Below, in pieces: positions 49,280 through 61,756 of a DNA stretch of 64,000 bases. The stretch covers positions 24,815 through 88,814 of the forward strand of contig QZCP01000156.1 of assembly GCA_003956705.1 (NCBI GenBank). The letters are read 5' to 3'. Under the pieces are notes generated by a model that was not told the DNA's origin, ran no database searches, and saw nothing but the letters and a program-made list of their open reading frames with translations. Every line of letters begins with the position of its first letter. The stretch's first letter is position 1. This DNA is from Brevipalpus yothersi. Its lineage: Eukaryota; Arthropoda; Arachnida; Trombidiformes; Tenuipalpidae. The translations under genes and the position numbers were made by a program.

Positions 49280-50118
49280 TTACTTTGAGCTTCCACTTTG
49301 GTCAATTTTCTCTTTCTTTTCTAAAACTATTTTCGCAACTTTTCGACTTTCGATAACTTTCGTCCGTGGACAGATCATTTCAGTCCATGAATGAGGTATC
49401 ATCAAAGCACCTGAAATAAGTTGTGCATTAATTCTCGAATAGAACTTGATCGATAATCGAAACTTACCAAATTCACTTCGAGCTATCACAACTCCGAGGT
49501 CTTCTGAGGCGGTTGACAAAAGATAACCAAAATCAGACAAACCGATCACTGTTGATAATATTATATCTCCAGGCCTGAAGCATTTGTAAATATCTACATT
49601 GTCACGATCGGTTTCTCGAATGTCTTCTTTTCTCACGATCGCTCGAAAAGATCGTTTCAAAACAGAATTACCAATACACTGTATGGCACATTTACACTGA
49701 TTTAAAGTGATTCCCTCTACTTTACATGTGACTATATCTCCAACGCTTGGTACTCGTTTACTTGTATCGGAAAAATTTTCAACTTCAATTATTTTCTACA
49801 GATGAGAGATGAGAAAAATTTTGAATCAAGATTAATCATCAAAATATTAAGGAGGAAAAATTGAATGATTAAACTTTAATCTTCTTACTTCATCTCGTGT
49901 CTCAGTTATCTTCACTTCACCAGCAAGTGATGAATAAATATATGAGCCTTTTGTGAATGTTCCTTTTCCGCCAATATTTTTATCATCAGCAATATTTAAG
50001 CGATCACCTGATAGTACATATGAATAATTTGTTCAAAATTAATTGTAAATTATCTTATAATCAAAACATAAACATACACACAAATCAAAATCACATGCTT
50101 ACCAGGCACACAATACAT
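49280..50118 (-). CDS. EXOSC1: EXOSC1 (CSL4), RNA exosome cap subunit
   Basis: Exons complement(49280..49410, 49468..49795, 49889..50007, 50103..50118), 197 aa (human 195). The first coding exon is only 16 bp and encodes MYCVPG with the following exon; the join gives MYCVPGDRLN, matching the family start YCIPGERL. The N-terminal domain has GTFTKGSYIYSSLAG. The S1 domain (about 60-150) has VGDIVTCKV, KRSFRAIVRKEDIR and YKCFRPGDIILSTVIGL. The C-terminal part has MIPHSWTEMICPRT with the two-Cys turn seen in CSL4. As one of three S1/KH cap proteins it would help feed RNA into the exosome in nucleus and cytoplasm (family knowledge). Confidence 0.94.
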
Positions 50119-52682
50119 GATGAAATCTATACAAAAATGATCAGACACACACATACACAAAAGTTGCACTGTTACACTTAAATGTTGATGAAAAAATTAT
50201 CACAAGTTTTAATTCACAATCAATTCGATCCAATAATACGATCATACACTATTTGAAGAATCAATGCAAATTTCAAACCAACTTCATGATTGAATAAACA
50301 GTCAACAACAGGCATATGGTCAATACATCGATGTCCATCAATTTGTGATGCTCTTTCATCTCATCTTTTTTCCTTGACCAAGAGGAACACAAACATACAC
50401 ACACACACATGCTTCACACACAGCGCCAAAGAAGAGAGAGAATATAATGTGAATACAGATGCCTAACAATCGACAAACTATGGTTGATTTGACAATATAT
50501 ATCTCTGTGTGTGTAATGTTAATTTATTGTTTAGTATAATTGACTATGAATACCATAGACAAGATATGGATGTAGTTATGAACAATACACTACTATTTTT
50601 ACTAGTTTTTTCCCATCACTTTCTCTTCCCTATTCGTTAGTCAAGAGCCTCTCTTCTCATCAGACGTTTTATTATTATCGATAATTGAGGGAAACAAAAA
50701 AGTTGACATATAACGGTCAACAACAGCAAGTTTGTCCTAATTGTGTTTTCTAGGGTGAAAATTCAATACTGATGATTATAATCATTATGTAAGTGAGGCC
50801 CTTGCATCTTGAGTCATGAATTTGGAGGGCATCAATTTTTTTTGAGTGCTTTTCAATTTTGGAAGGGAAATTATTGGAAATTCCTTTCGATAATAGTCCT
50901 CTTTTTGTATGAAAATTTTCGATCATTGTTGAACAATATCTCTAGTTTTTCTTCTCTGTGACGAATAATAGTCACATGAATATTTGTCATAGATGAATAT
51001 GGAAATTTTTTTTGGAATAACTTGAGGACGAAAAAATACCATAATTGTTGGGAATCACAAAGTCGTTAATGAAACCTTTAATTATGAATAATATGAGTCA
51101 CAAAATTACAAGAATCATGCAATGATTTTCATTTCTTGAGTATTATATAATACTTTCTCTATGAATCGAATCTTGTTCTTGACCTCATTCATTTTACCTG
51201 TGTAAATGCGAGTGTATATGGACGAAATATGATCCTATGAACAAGCGAGTATTAAATGAGCTCCGATTCTGTTGGAATCCTTTTCGCTTTAAATGAGATA
51301 CTCTACACACACATACACACAAGCACACTTACATAATCTAAATTCTGAGCTTTGTTTCAATTTTTTCCACCACCTACTTTATTTGATGAGAAAATACCTC
51401 ATCAATGAGGTGAAAAAGACGAGAAAACACGTTCATTGTACCAATTCATGACCAGATTTACTAATTTTTCATTTCCAACAATATACATATATGTATATAT
51501 GAAAAATGACCCTGGCTAGTGACTTTTCCGATACATTCCTAGTGATAACTGGCTTTACCTGGAAAGTAGGTTTTTCCTGTCCATTGAAAATGACAAAATA
51601 AAAATCAGCTTTTTGATGAAAAAACGAGATATTCAAAAAAACAATGACCGTAAATTGTATGCAATATTGATCACTAAATTCTATTCACTTTGAATTCATT
51701 GCAACAGGAAACATGGTTTAACTTGCAACACGATTAAATCACAAGTTTAACGATCGCTGATTGTAATTTTATTAGAACTTTTCATTTTTATTCCGAGAGA
51801 CAGATAAAAAAACCAAAATTATCTGATAATTGATTGAGATTTTGTGAAGAAATACCAATATTATTCATTGATAATGGAGTTATTTTTGTTTTGAAGTATG
51901 GAATGTTCACCTCTATCAGATAGATATAATCATTAATCGTTTTCTTGGAGAGTCTTCATGTTATCTTTTTTTTCTTCTTTTTCTTCTCACTCTTGATCAA
52001 TTGCTTTATCGCAAAGAATAAAAGGAGATAATTTTTTTCACTCAGAGGTGTTAAAGCTATTGACTCATATGAAAACAATGGACATTCTATTTAGTCTGTT
52101 CATGATCAAGCGAAAAAAAGTCATTTCTATTTTCCTCTCTCTCTCTTCGACAAGGTTATGAATTCATCGGATTCACGTTAATTTTTTGTTCTCTCGCTCT
52201 TTCCCTCATCTTTTCCAACCCTAACGATGTCTCAATCAGGGTGTAATATTAATTCACATAATTTGCAAAATATTTCTGGAATGCAATGAAATTCAATCAA
52301 TCGAGAAAAAAATACCACTCCCTTCTATCCAATAAAATTCAAAGAAGAGAGAAAAGTTTTGTTCTCTGCCTTCCAGTATCACGTGTTAATACAAGTTTTT
52401 ATTGAACCAATTTTCTTTTCTCGCACAAGCAAACGTTATATGTGTAAGTGTGTGTATGTGTGTGTCTAAAAATTTTATATCCATGTGTTTTCGAAATGAA
52501 CATCATCATTAGTATATGTATATAAAGGAGCGATTGATAGTAATAGCAAAGGGAAATAAGAAGAGAAGGCGAAGAAGAGAGAGAGAAAAAAGAGATGAAC
52601 TCGACTTAAAGCACTATCCATTTGATTCTGGAGGTACAACAAGTGATGAAGATGGAGATGGAACGTAATATGATGATGATTG
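50119..52682. other. Long intergenic region without supported gene
   Basis: AT-rich. Holds short CA/TG runs (near 50395, 51300 and 52445) and an ATATATGTATAT-rich patch near 51480. GCGCCAAAG near 50423 resembles the element found at other 5' flanks. I see no exon. Confidence 0.6.
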
Positions 52683-53267
52683 CTATCGACGACACTTGAC
52701 GAAAAATATTGTTGCAATCACCACAAACACAACAACAACACTGACCACAGCAATGGTGATCCATGCCCATACCGGGAAATGACATTTAGACCACTTATAG
52801 TATTCCCTGCATCGTTGACCGTAGCGAAGTTCATTTTCATGGGTATTCAGATACTCATCGAATTGTTCCAAAACATCAGTTGGACAGTAGCGTTTTACTG
52901 ATCGTCGGAGACAATTTATTTCATCATGATGCCGGCAGCACATCGCCTTCATTGGATCTCGTGTTGTTTCCCAGTCAGAAAATACTTCGCTACGACATTC
53001 GTTGAAATCCACATCATTTTGGGCACGAGGACACAATCGTGAAACCATATCTGTAAAGCGAGTTATACTCAACGAATCACCTGCTGGTGGGCCAATATAA
53101 CGTCCAAAATGATCATTTGGATTATAGGGATTTACATTTGGATACGGTCGATCGTAGTTTGGTCGATCATGTGGTGGATAGTATTGGCCATGAACGATAC
53201 TGATAAGAGTGGCAATAAGAATTGAAGAAAAAATTGGTAAAGAACACATGATGGAATATATTTTCAT
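52683..53267 (-). CDS. Small type I membrane protein with Cys-rich ectodomain
   Basis: Single exon, 194 aa from the start at 53267, which puts the hydrophobic signal (MCSLPIFSSILIATLIS) at the N-terminus; an in-frame ATG at 53309 would add 14 residues. After the signal come a Pro/Tyr/Asn-rich stretch (about 28-60) and an ectodomain with eight Cys (LCPR, NECR, MCCR, NCLR, YCPT, QRCR, SKCH), then a strong transmembrane helix (WAWITIAVVSVVVVFVVIAT) and the short basic tail FFVKCRR. I do not recognise the family. The even Cys number suggests four disulfides. It could be a receptor or adhesion-type molecule, but nothing here decides this. Confidence 0.8.
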   Translation of the reverse strand: MKIYSIMCSLPIFSSILIATLISIVHGQYYPPHDRPNYDRPYPNVNPYNPNDHFGRYIGPPAGDSLSITRFTDMVSRLCPRAQNDVDFNECRSEVFSDWETTRDPMKAMCCRHHDEINCLRRSVKRYCPTDVLEQFDEYLNTHENELRYGQRCREYYKWSKCHFPVWAWITIAVVSVVVVFVVIATIFFVKCRR

Positions 53268-53421
53268 GTAAATATATTTAGAGAATGTTATGTGGAACGT
53301 GGAATCCAACTAGGATCACAACAACAATTGATTGTATTCCACTCTCACTTGGATCACAAATGTGAATTAACTACAATGCCAACGAAGAGCTCTTCACTCT
53401 CACTTTCGATCTCACCTATTG

Positions 53422-53423
<2 letters not shown>

Positions 53424-53477
<54 letters not shown>
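53424..53477. repeat. (CT)n microsatellite
   Basis: Near-perfect CT tract; a GA tract of similar length lies about 300 bp downstream in the opposite sense. Confidence 0.95.
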
Positions 53478-53479
<2 letters not shown>

Positions 53480-53768
53480 CTGCTCTCTCTTCTCTCCTGG
53501 ATGCACTATCGATGGGGATGATGGAAAGTCTAACGTTGTGAATCAAAGTAGTAGTAACATTAGAACAGTGATTAATTCCAAGCCCAATTGCAATTAAGGT
53601 GACTGTTTTTCGAGCGCGTATTTCCTGTCATCAGGCGGGGAAAGGCATCAGGTAAGAGAGGGTTGATGTGTATTTGAGTTAAGAGAGAGAGAGAGAGGAA
53701 GAAAAAGGAGAGAAAAAGGCCTAAAGTTGAAGGTGGGAATATGTAAAAATGTGGGAGGAGGTGTAGGA

Positions 53769-53773
<5 letters not shown>

Positions 53774-53840
<67 letters not shown>
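53774..53840. repeat. (GA)n microsatellite
   Basis: Perfect GA tract, complementary in sense to the CT tract at 53424-53477. Confidence 0.95.
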
Positions 53841-53848
<8 letters not shown>

Positions 53849-54971
53849 AGAGGCGCCAAGAGTAGGTACTGTTATTGTTGCTGGGAGTTTGATTTTATAG
53901 AAAGAGAGAAGAATTATACGAGAGAGAAAGTGAAATATAAGTGTAACCCAAGCCATTGTAAGTCTCTCTCTCCATGAATTTGATTTCGAATTACTTTCGC
54001 CACAGCCTTCACATAGATATGTGAGAAGTTGGTAAAAGTGAGAGGAGAAAACAAATTTCAACTCAATAACGAAACTTTTTTCATTTCCGATCTATGATAA
54101 ATGCACTTTTGCTTCCAATTGATCCCATTTACGATCAGTGCCGAAAGACACAAACCGATGTATTTCCGTTAGGCATGGATTGAAAAATCGTATCAATTAA
54201 ACTGATTATCCATCGGCCTCATCTAGGCCACGGTTTTATATGTAAATATTTACACCCGATGAATAGTATGCATAGCTTGTACCAATTTTGGGTCGTAAAA
54301 TAGTAGCTCTAACTAATCTTGTTATTCGAATTACATTCACATAAATTTGTGATCAGGAAAGCTTAAAAGTGAAGATCGCTATTTGTTCAGGGGTTTTTTT
54401 CAAATTACTTCACAACAATCCCAGAAAGAAAGAGAGAGAAAGAGAGAGAGAGAAAATGAACAGGATCAAAAATAAATCAGATTTGATAGATGATCGAGAT
54501 AGTATGTTACTTCATTTTTTATTGAGCAGAGTAAAATTAATTCGACCTGTTTCCTCGTTGCTGAAGCCTAAATCATGGTAATGTTAATCTCATTGCTTGG
54601 CCTCATAAAACATGTTCTCTGTCTGTGACAGACTAATGACTCAAAAATTCCGAAAGTTTTATGATCAACTTTATGGAAGATAGATTAGAGGAGAAAGCAA
54701 AAAAGAGAAAAAGAGAAAAGACACGACTATGGACGAAAGTTTCTCATGAGAAGAGAAGAGAAGGCTATATTGGAAGATCAAGATGATGATTCAATGAATG
54801 AGATTGAGAAATTCAGAACTTTATTTCAAGGACTTATTTGATGAACACTTTAGATGTGAATTTCATAGCAACAGGACCAATTTTTATTGATTTTTCATTA
54901 CAATCCCTTGAGATGACCTAAAAATTTGAAGCATAAACAACATTTCTCACAATACTGTTCTATCCATATTA

Positions 54972-55013
<42 letters not shown>
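54972..55013. repeat. (CT)n microsatellite
   Basis: Perfect CT tract in gene-poor DNA. Confidence 0.95.
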
Positions 55014-55016
<3 letters not shown>

Positions 55017-55641
55017 TAGGGAGTGAAGCAACAAATAATAAAAAAAAATATCCATCACTCAGAATACACCACTACTGTATAGTGAGACTGATGGAAGTTT
55101 TGTTCATGGACAGATTTGTCATGACAGCATACCAAACAAACGAAAACACGAAAAAAATTGATGACTTTTATAGAATGAGCCATGTTTTCCATAATGAAAA
55201 AAGATATAAGCGATAGAAGAAGATCTGTACACTATCTGATGTTAATAATAAAAGAACTTTTTCACTTTTTCACTCTCTCTCTCTTTCTCTCTCTTTCTCT
55301 TTATCATTCAAAGCATTGCATTCCGTGAACTTGTATTTCATGTCACTGTGTTTGTGTATGTGTGTATGTGTGTATGACAAGAAGAAAATGGGAATACAGA
55401 AGAGTCTATTCAAAATTTACCGGAAAGCTGCTCTTAATTATGACCAAAATTCGTCTCCCACTTTTTCTCGATAATTTCCGCTAGGCATCTCTTTGTGCTC
55501 AACGAATCTTTCGAGGCCAACCTTGCATGGAGCATTTCACTCTTCCCATTGAATTGTCAATGATCACCGACACGTTGCATGTTTTACGAATTGTTCAATT
55601 CGAACCAGCCTGGTTGAGTGGCTACCAATTATTCATAGTTT

Positions 55642-55644
<3 letters not shown>

Positions 55645-55709
<65 letters not shown>
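55645..55709. repeat. (CT)n microsatellite
   Basis: Near-perfect CT tract; one of the longest in the window. Confidence 0.95.
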
Positions 55710-55712
<3 letters not shown>

Positions 55713-56860
55713 CTTCTCTCATCCACTCTTATTACTCATATTTCCTCCCCAATTATCAATCGCATGGTAGATTTCTTTGAAAACATGTAATCACTCAATT
55801 CATTCATAGAGCGAGGACTTCAACTTCTAAATTAAGTTCTCTTTGGTAGTTTATCGATGTTTTTTGCATCCATTTCTTTGTTATTTTATTTTAGGGGAGG
55901 AAAGGGTTTACTTTTTTTTGCTGTCAAAGTAATCAAGAATTACACACAATAAGATCTCTCTGTAGATGGTTCAATTAACGTTGAGAGAGAAAAAAATTTC
56001 TCAATTCAAGTATTCCTTAGCAAGAAAATTTGAATATGATAATGCAAGACCTTGAAGGCTGTAAAGGAGATGATACTTTGTACCCGATATCGGTCAAATT
56101 CTATTTATTAGGTGTATAATAATGGTATCACTCTGGCTCATTATTCTTTCCCTCTCATGGGAACCAAAAAATGTCAACAGAATTTTTTTTCCAGGGCTAG
56201 AATAACGATTGTTGTTCTTGCCCCAATTTTGAATTCAATGTTAAATTGTCACTTTCTTTTCATTACAATTAATGATTTTTGAACCTTTTCACACACTTTT
56301 ATACGCAGTTTAGCTATGACCCAGAGAAAGCTTTGTTGTAATCGAAAAAGGTTTGATCCACGAAAAGAGGAAGAGGCGAAATAATTTCTCTTACATTGGA
56401 AACCTTGCAAATTGTTGATGAAATACGAATCCAAGGAAATGAATCACATCTCACACTAACCTATCAGCTACTCAGCAATTAGAAACTGATATTACCTGTC
56501 ACATGCCTGTGAGTCAAAGCTTTAAAGATTAGGGTCAACAATGCACTCAACACTACTTATACATAATTCAATCAAAATACTGATCAATGCTTAATTACTG
56601 ATAATTCCCAAATTTCCCAAGCCAGCAAACTTCTTACACAATCACTGCCTCCCCGTTAATCTATGTGATCCGTTCTAATTGAACCAATTTTCCGAATTCG
56701 AATAAAAGTCCATTGCACAATACTAAACTGTCAAAATAAAATTATCCCATCAAATCAAATAGAATCGAATACAAAGTTCTAATGACTTTTTCCCATCTTA
56801 GATCAGGCGCTAAAACTTTTCGAATATTTTCGATACATCGAACTTGTGTCCAGATCATGT

Positions 56861-56869
56861 CGCCATCTT
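56861..56869. promoter_or_regulatory. YY1-like core upstream of ZC4H2
   Basis: CGCCATCTT (reverse AAGATGGCG) lies about 300 bp upstream of the ZC4H2 start. It shares the core of the 15-mer at 3071 and 29123. Binding is inferred from similarity to the YY1/Pho consensus. Confidence 0.4.
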
Positions 56870-57164
56870 GTGAGTCATGTTTCCGCGGTGCAAAATTCTT
56901 GGTCCAATAAACCAAATTCTTGGTTCAATTGGCCTTTCCAAGAGTCTTTGCTGTGGCTCTTTGTCTGAACCAGTTTTTGCTACTGTAAATGTCATCGTGA
57001 AAATTGTGTGATTTTTTCTTCACATGATTATCATTCTGTGAATCGATTGATTTTGATTGTGATCTTGATTGATTGGTGAAGAGGGGAAGATTTGTCACTG
57101 TTCGCCGTATCTTGATTACTGTTCGAGTGTTCGAGTCGCGCCCAATTTTTAATTCGAGTGCCAA

Positions 57165-58124
57165 ATGACGAGTACTTCAACCGATTCTGGTCATTCATTG
57201 ACACCTGAAGAAGAAGTGATGCTCAATAAATTGGAAATGCTCAAAGAGCTAAAGTAAGTGGACAGAGAATTTTTTCCTCTTCTTCTTCTCGTACTCACTT
57301 TTATGTGTCGATTGAGTTTCTTTTTAATGACGATTGTCAATTCTCTTCCTCCCAGAGATCTCACACCACAGTATAATGAGGTGATTCGAAAATTACGAGC
57401 TGAATTGGAGCTTACTGAACAGGAGGAAAAGTGTTTGGGTAAATATAAAGAAGAGTATGAAAATCTTGTACAAGAAAAGATGGCTCATGTTGAAGAGTTA
57501 AGATTGATTCATGCCGATATTAATCAAATGGAATCGGTCATAAAACAGTCGGAACAGGAGCACAACAATCATTACAAGAGTTCCAAAGTCTTGTATAAAG
57601 AGTTTCAAAATTTGAAAGAATCGATGAATCGTTATCGAGGTGAAATTGGGCTCACTTGTTTACCCGATTTGCCCGAGATTGAGGAACAAATCAAGAGAGG
57701 TTTCTTCAATAAACTTCCCGATTATCCGGGACATGGTTCAAGCAATTCTATGGATGATCATCACCATCATCATGGTGTCAATTCATCACTAATGGCACCA
57801 GGAAGCATACCTCAATCTTATTTTGCCTCTGCATCGGCTGTACACCGAGGTAATGGAGGTAAACCGATGCCTGGTACCCCTGGATCGTTGGGATTAGCGG
57901 GATATGGTAGCACAGCGTTGCATCCCAATCCATCGCATAGTGTCCCCGTTCCTGGGAATGAGAGACCACCGGCACCATCATCATTCAGACAACAGCCACC
58001 ACCGATGAAATCGTGTCTTTCATGTCATCAACAAATCCACCGGAATGCACCTATATGTCCACTTTGCAAAGCTAAGAGCAAATCGCGCAATCCAAAGAAA
58101 CCAAAGAAAAAGATTGAAGATTAG
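57165..58124 (+). CDS. ZC4H2: ZC4H2, C4H2-type zinc-finger protein
   Basis: Exons join(57165..57253, 57356..58124), phase 2 junction, 285 aa (human 224). The N-terminal two thirds hold a long coiled coil (about 30-145) with VQEKMAHVEELRLIHADIN, almost the same as the vertebrate protein. A Gly/Pro/His-rich stretch (about 165-240) explains the extra length. The C-terminus has FRQQPPPMKSCLSCHQQI and HRNAPICPLCKAKS.SRNPKKPKKK, the diagnostic C4H2 zinc finger and basic tail. ZC4H2 is a nuclear/cytosolic adaptor linked to the RNF220 ubiquitin ligase and to neural development in vertebrates (family knowledge). The start at 57165 is the first ATG of the short first exon. Confidence 0.96.
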
Positions 58125-59542
58125 ATTGATCGATTGATTGGGTGTTTTTCTTGAGACGAGACAAACTTTGATTATACATATATATATTACTTACCATACA
58201 TTCATCATTTTCACTTTCTTACTCAATCATGTATCCTAAAATTAGTTTGTTCAATATCTCCATACAATCACCATTAGATGTACAGCTCCTGTAGAGAGCA
58301 TTCAAATTTTGTTCAACAAAATTTGTTATAGTCTGGTTAATTGCCAGCTTGACTATAACTGGATTTGTGTCAATTTTGATGATCCATTTTTCGTGATTTA
58401 AGTGCCTTCGGTATCCAACAAAGATTAGAGTTACTCTTTTGGTATCTATTGACTCTAGTTCTGCTCAGGCAAACTACTCCATACTTGAAGACAAAGAACG
58501 GGAACCTGATTTATGAGCAAATTGTCAATCAAGCCTAATTGTCATTCTCAAGCACACGTATCATTCCATCTATGATGAGTAATTTTCTAGGGCCTTTGAT
58601 CAATTGAATATTCTTTTCGTATCGCGAAACTTTACCTTTTCTCAGTATAGCCTCAAAATTTCTTTATGCTGAAGCTAAGAGTTGCAAAAGATCTGATCAA
58701 TTCGATGCTCAAATGAAGATGTGCAAATTGGGTCGTGAAATAGCATTGCTTATCATGTTCCCTGTCTAATATCAGTGTAGATCATAAACGATGGATTGAA
58801 CACATACTGCATTGGCATGATTGAATACAAAATAATTCTCTAATTGAAGCGGAAAACATTCCACTTTGCCCATCTCTAAAACTATATCCCTGGATAAATT
58901 GATCATTTCCCAGGGCAAGGTTAAACTCTTACCGAACTCTTATCACAAAGGAATCTTTATTTTCCTATGTAACTCAGCACAGATACTGTGTTAGATATGC
59001 TCACCACCCACAATAGCTATCTCGGGATACACTCCGATTCTATTGGTCGAAAATTATCACCAAGAACACATATATTTTACACAATTCAATTACGATAAAT
59101 ACAAGTGATAATCGTGTTGATGGTGAAATTCATTTTTCATAATTACACATGTTTTTCTTCGATCTGTGTTAAATTAAAGAAAAAGCGAACAAAGTATCAA
59201 CAATAATTAAAAGTGAAATCAATTAAATTAGTTTCAACAATAATCAAAAGTGAAATCAAATTGAATTGGAATTCAAAATAAAGAGAAGCTTTTTCTTTTC
59301 CGCTTCTGTTCTATTCTTTTTCGAAAAGTTTTCTCTTCTTTTTTTCGGTGAAAGTTTATGTTTTTGTTTCGATTTTGTCAAAATTAGTTTTTTCGCTCAG
59401 TTTTTGATGTTGTTGAATATTAATTTTGATTTCAATTCGATAACGGTTTAAATCGTTTCTTTCATCATTGTTAATTCAGCAACTTGTGTAGTGTGGAGAA
59501 AAAAATTTTATCTCAAGTATTGAACTAGTGACTGGTGACGAT
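58125..59542. other. Intergenic between ZC4H2 and the coiled-coil gene
   Basis: AT-rich, with a TATATATATT patch near 58180. An open frame at 59266 is Phe/Leu-rich with T-runs and probably 5' non-coding sequence. Confidence 0.55.
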
Positions 59543-60872
59543 ATGGACATCTCAAATATGTATCTTCAGTATGCATCAGTTCAAAATGGTGATTCGAAAT
59601 CAGCCCAATATCGTCATGAGCTGACCTTTAAGGATTATGTTAGGCTGGTGAAAAATCTTAAAGAGGTAAGGAATTCATCTTCCCGCATCATGACGCTACG
59701 ATGGACCTTGAACCAATAGTTTACCTGGTGCATGCCGTCAGATAATGTCAAGTTTTCGTGACTCTGCTTGTTTTTGTGTGAATAATGGAGTTTCCGATAA
59801 CAGATGCTCAACTAAATGATACTTTCTTTCATTTTTCGATTAGGATTATGTACGATTAGAAGGTCTAAATCGAGTGAAAGATGATGCTTTGGAAAATTTG
59901 ACCAGCCAACTTGACCATATGAAAGAGTCTATGAGACAGGGAGCGCAAACGATTGAATCGTGTAATGAAACAATTGAAAAACAAAAGGCAACTATGGCTG
60001 AGATGGATCAACTGACCAAAGATTTGACCAAAAAAGCTCAGACTGCACGGGAAGCTATAAATGGTGTGAAAAGAGAGCATCAAGAACGATTAAAGAACGA
60101 GATGGAAGCTAACAAAAGAGAAGCTCGAGAAAAGGATGCCAAAATAAAGCAACTTCAGAGTGCCAACAAAGCTTTGGAAAGAGAAAAGGAAACGCTTATT
60201 CAACGTTACGATAACATGAAGCGAAAATATGGTGAAAAAGTGACAGAGGAAAAGAAGAAGGCTAAAGATGAAGCACAGGAGGAATTGGATAAACAGAACG
60301 CAGTATTGCAAAAAACTAGAGCGTATTATGAAGCTCAAATAAAGGAGAAAAATAAAAAGATTGAAAAACTTGAAGATGAGCTTCATCAGTGTAAAATGGC
60401 AAAGAAAAATACTCCAGAAAGCATCGAAGCTGCTTATTTGAGGACAATATCCATCAATTCTAGTGCCAAGTCAAAGAAGTCGCCAAGATCTAGCCTCAAA
60501 CGGAGTAAGAGCAAGAACGAGGATGATCCCAACATTGAGTTTTTGGAACAAGAGATAAAGTCGAGATCCAGAGTGGGCACAAGTCGCTCAAACAAGAGAC
60601 GTGTGACGTTTGAGGATCAAGATGGAGATGGATTGGATGAGCCTCAGCCTTCTACAAGTTCAAAAAGAACAAGTAATTCGAAAGAATCTGATGATGATTC
60701 TACGAAATACCTCGAACTGAGAAGCAAGCCCAAAGCTGATGATGAAGATCATCTCAATAGTAGCTTGGAAGAGGAGCTTCTCGGTGTTCCCATCGATGGT
60801 GAACAACAATTGAGTCAAGGAAAACGAGTCAAGCTCACAAAAAGGGTTCCTGAGGATATGGATACGGATTGA
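59543..60872 (+). CDS. Coiled-coil protein with acidic/basic C-terminal tail, unrecognised
   Basis: Exons join(59543..59665, 59844..60872), phase 0 junction, 383 aa. The short first exon ends LVKNLKE, and exon 2 continues DYVRLEGLNRVKDD. Residues about 40-210 are almost continuous heptad-type coiled coil, rich in Lys, Glu and Gln (KQLQSANKALEREKETLIQ). The remainder is low-complexity: a Ser/Lys/Arg part (SKKSPRSSLKRSKSKN) with basic nuclear-localisation-like stretches, then an acidic part. This composition suggests a nuclear or cytoskeletal scaffold. It lies tail-to-tail with the SPC25-like gene with only 73 bp between stop codons. I cannot assign a family. Confidence 0.75.
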
Positions 60873-60945
60873 GATTTTTCTCATTAGAAAAATTTATTCC
60901 ATTTCACACACAAAAAGTTGGAAGAAAAAGTGACTCTCCAATAGT

Positions 60946-61756
60946 TTATTGAGTCAAATATCCAGCAAAAGCTGTTCTTAGCTCATGAAGAAGTAAAAGA
61001 GAATTTATTTTGCCATTGACTAGCCTTCCATTGATCTCCATGGCTATATCAGACACCTTGTCCAGCAGTTCATCTGGATCCACGCTCAAGACTAGAGAAT
61101 GAAAAGTTAACGATTATCCACTGTTGAGCGATTTGATTTCCCTAACTTACCTTCAATTTTAGCTGTTGAATAAGCGAAAGTAACTTGGAAAATTCGATCA
61201 GGTTCAGGCTCAATTTTCGATATCGACAGTTTCATGTGACACTTGTAGAATGGATCATCTGAACTGCTCACTTCATACCGGATCCCCATGGAGGCGAAAA
61301 ATTCATTGGCCGGATAAATGAGATTACCTCGTTTCAACAGTTTGCTCTTCACTTCACTAATTTCGCCTTGTAAATCAGTATTTCGTACATTCTGAGTTTC
61401 CAAAGCTGCCTGTTTTTGTTTAATTGATTCTCGTCTCTGTTCCAAGACACTTTCATAACTTTTCTTTTCAGCTCTCAATTTTTGAAATCTTTTCACTATA
61501 TCTTTGATCTCTATATAACACACACACAGACATGATTAAATCACAATGACACATGGATAATCATCATCAAAAAAAACTTACCTGTTTCTCTTTCTTTCTG
61601 GAGTAATTTGATGTCAGGCTTGATGATTGGCCTGCTTTCAGCAGCTTCCAGTAAAACATCAGTAAGAGATTTTTTCCAATTATCATTATCAACATCCTCT
61701 TTGATTTCCACTTTTGTTTCACTATCCACCACCACAGTCTGCTCTTCTTCACACAT
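60946..61756 (-). CDS. Probable SPC25, NDC80 kinetochore complex subunit
   Basis: Exons complement(60946..61091, 61151..61510, 61582..61756), both junctions phase 1, 226 aa (human SPC25 224). The N-terminal 60 residues are acidic. Residues about 60-125 form a coiled coil (KRFQKLRAEKKSYESVLEQ). The C-terminal part (about 135-226) reads FFASMGIRYEV..., FQVTFAYS and LSVDPDELLDKV, then LLLHELRTAF, an order that fits the small globular domain of SPC25: FxxLG, a beta sheet, a DP motif, a helix and a final R..F helix. The match rests on architecture and weak motifs, so SPC24 or another RWD-type kinetochore protein is possible. Confidence 0.65.

Larger units (their letters stand above)
53268..57164. 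other. Gene-poor region dense in (CT)n/(GA)n tracts
   Basis: Holds (CT)n at 53424-53477, (GA)n at 53774-53840, a broken GA run near 54425-54455, (CT)n at 54972-55013 and (CT)n at 55645-55709. Open frames here run through the repeats as Ser-Leu strings or have no support. The right end carries CGCCATCTT at 56861, about 300 bp ahead of ZC4H2. Confidence 0.7.

Noticed and set aside
53292..55790. Frames made of Ser-Leu repeats on both strands
   Set aside because: Translations of the CT/GA microsatellites.
59266..59451. 61-codon Phe-rich frame ahead of the coiled-coil gene
   Set aside because: Low complexity from T-runs; more probably 5' untranslated or upstream sequence.
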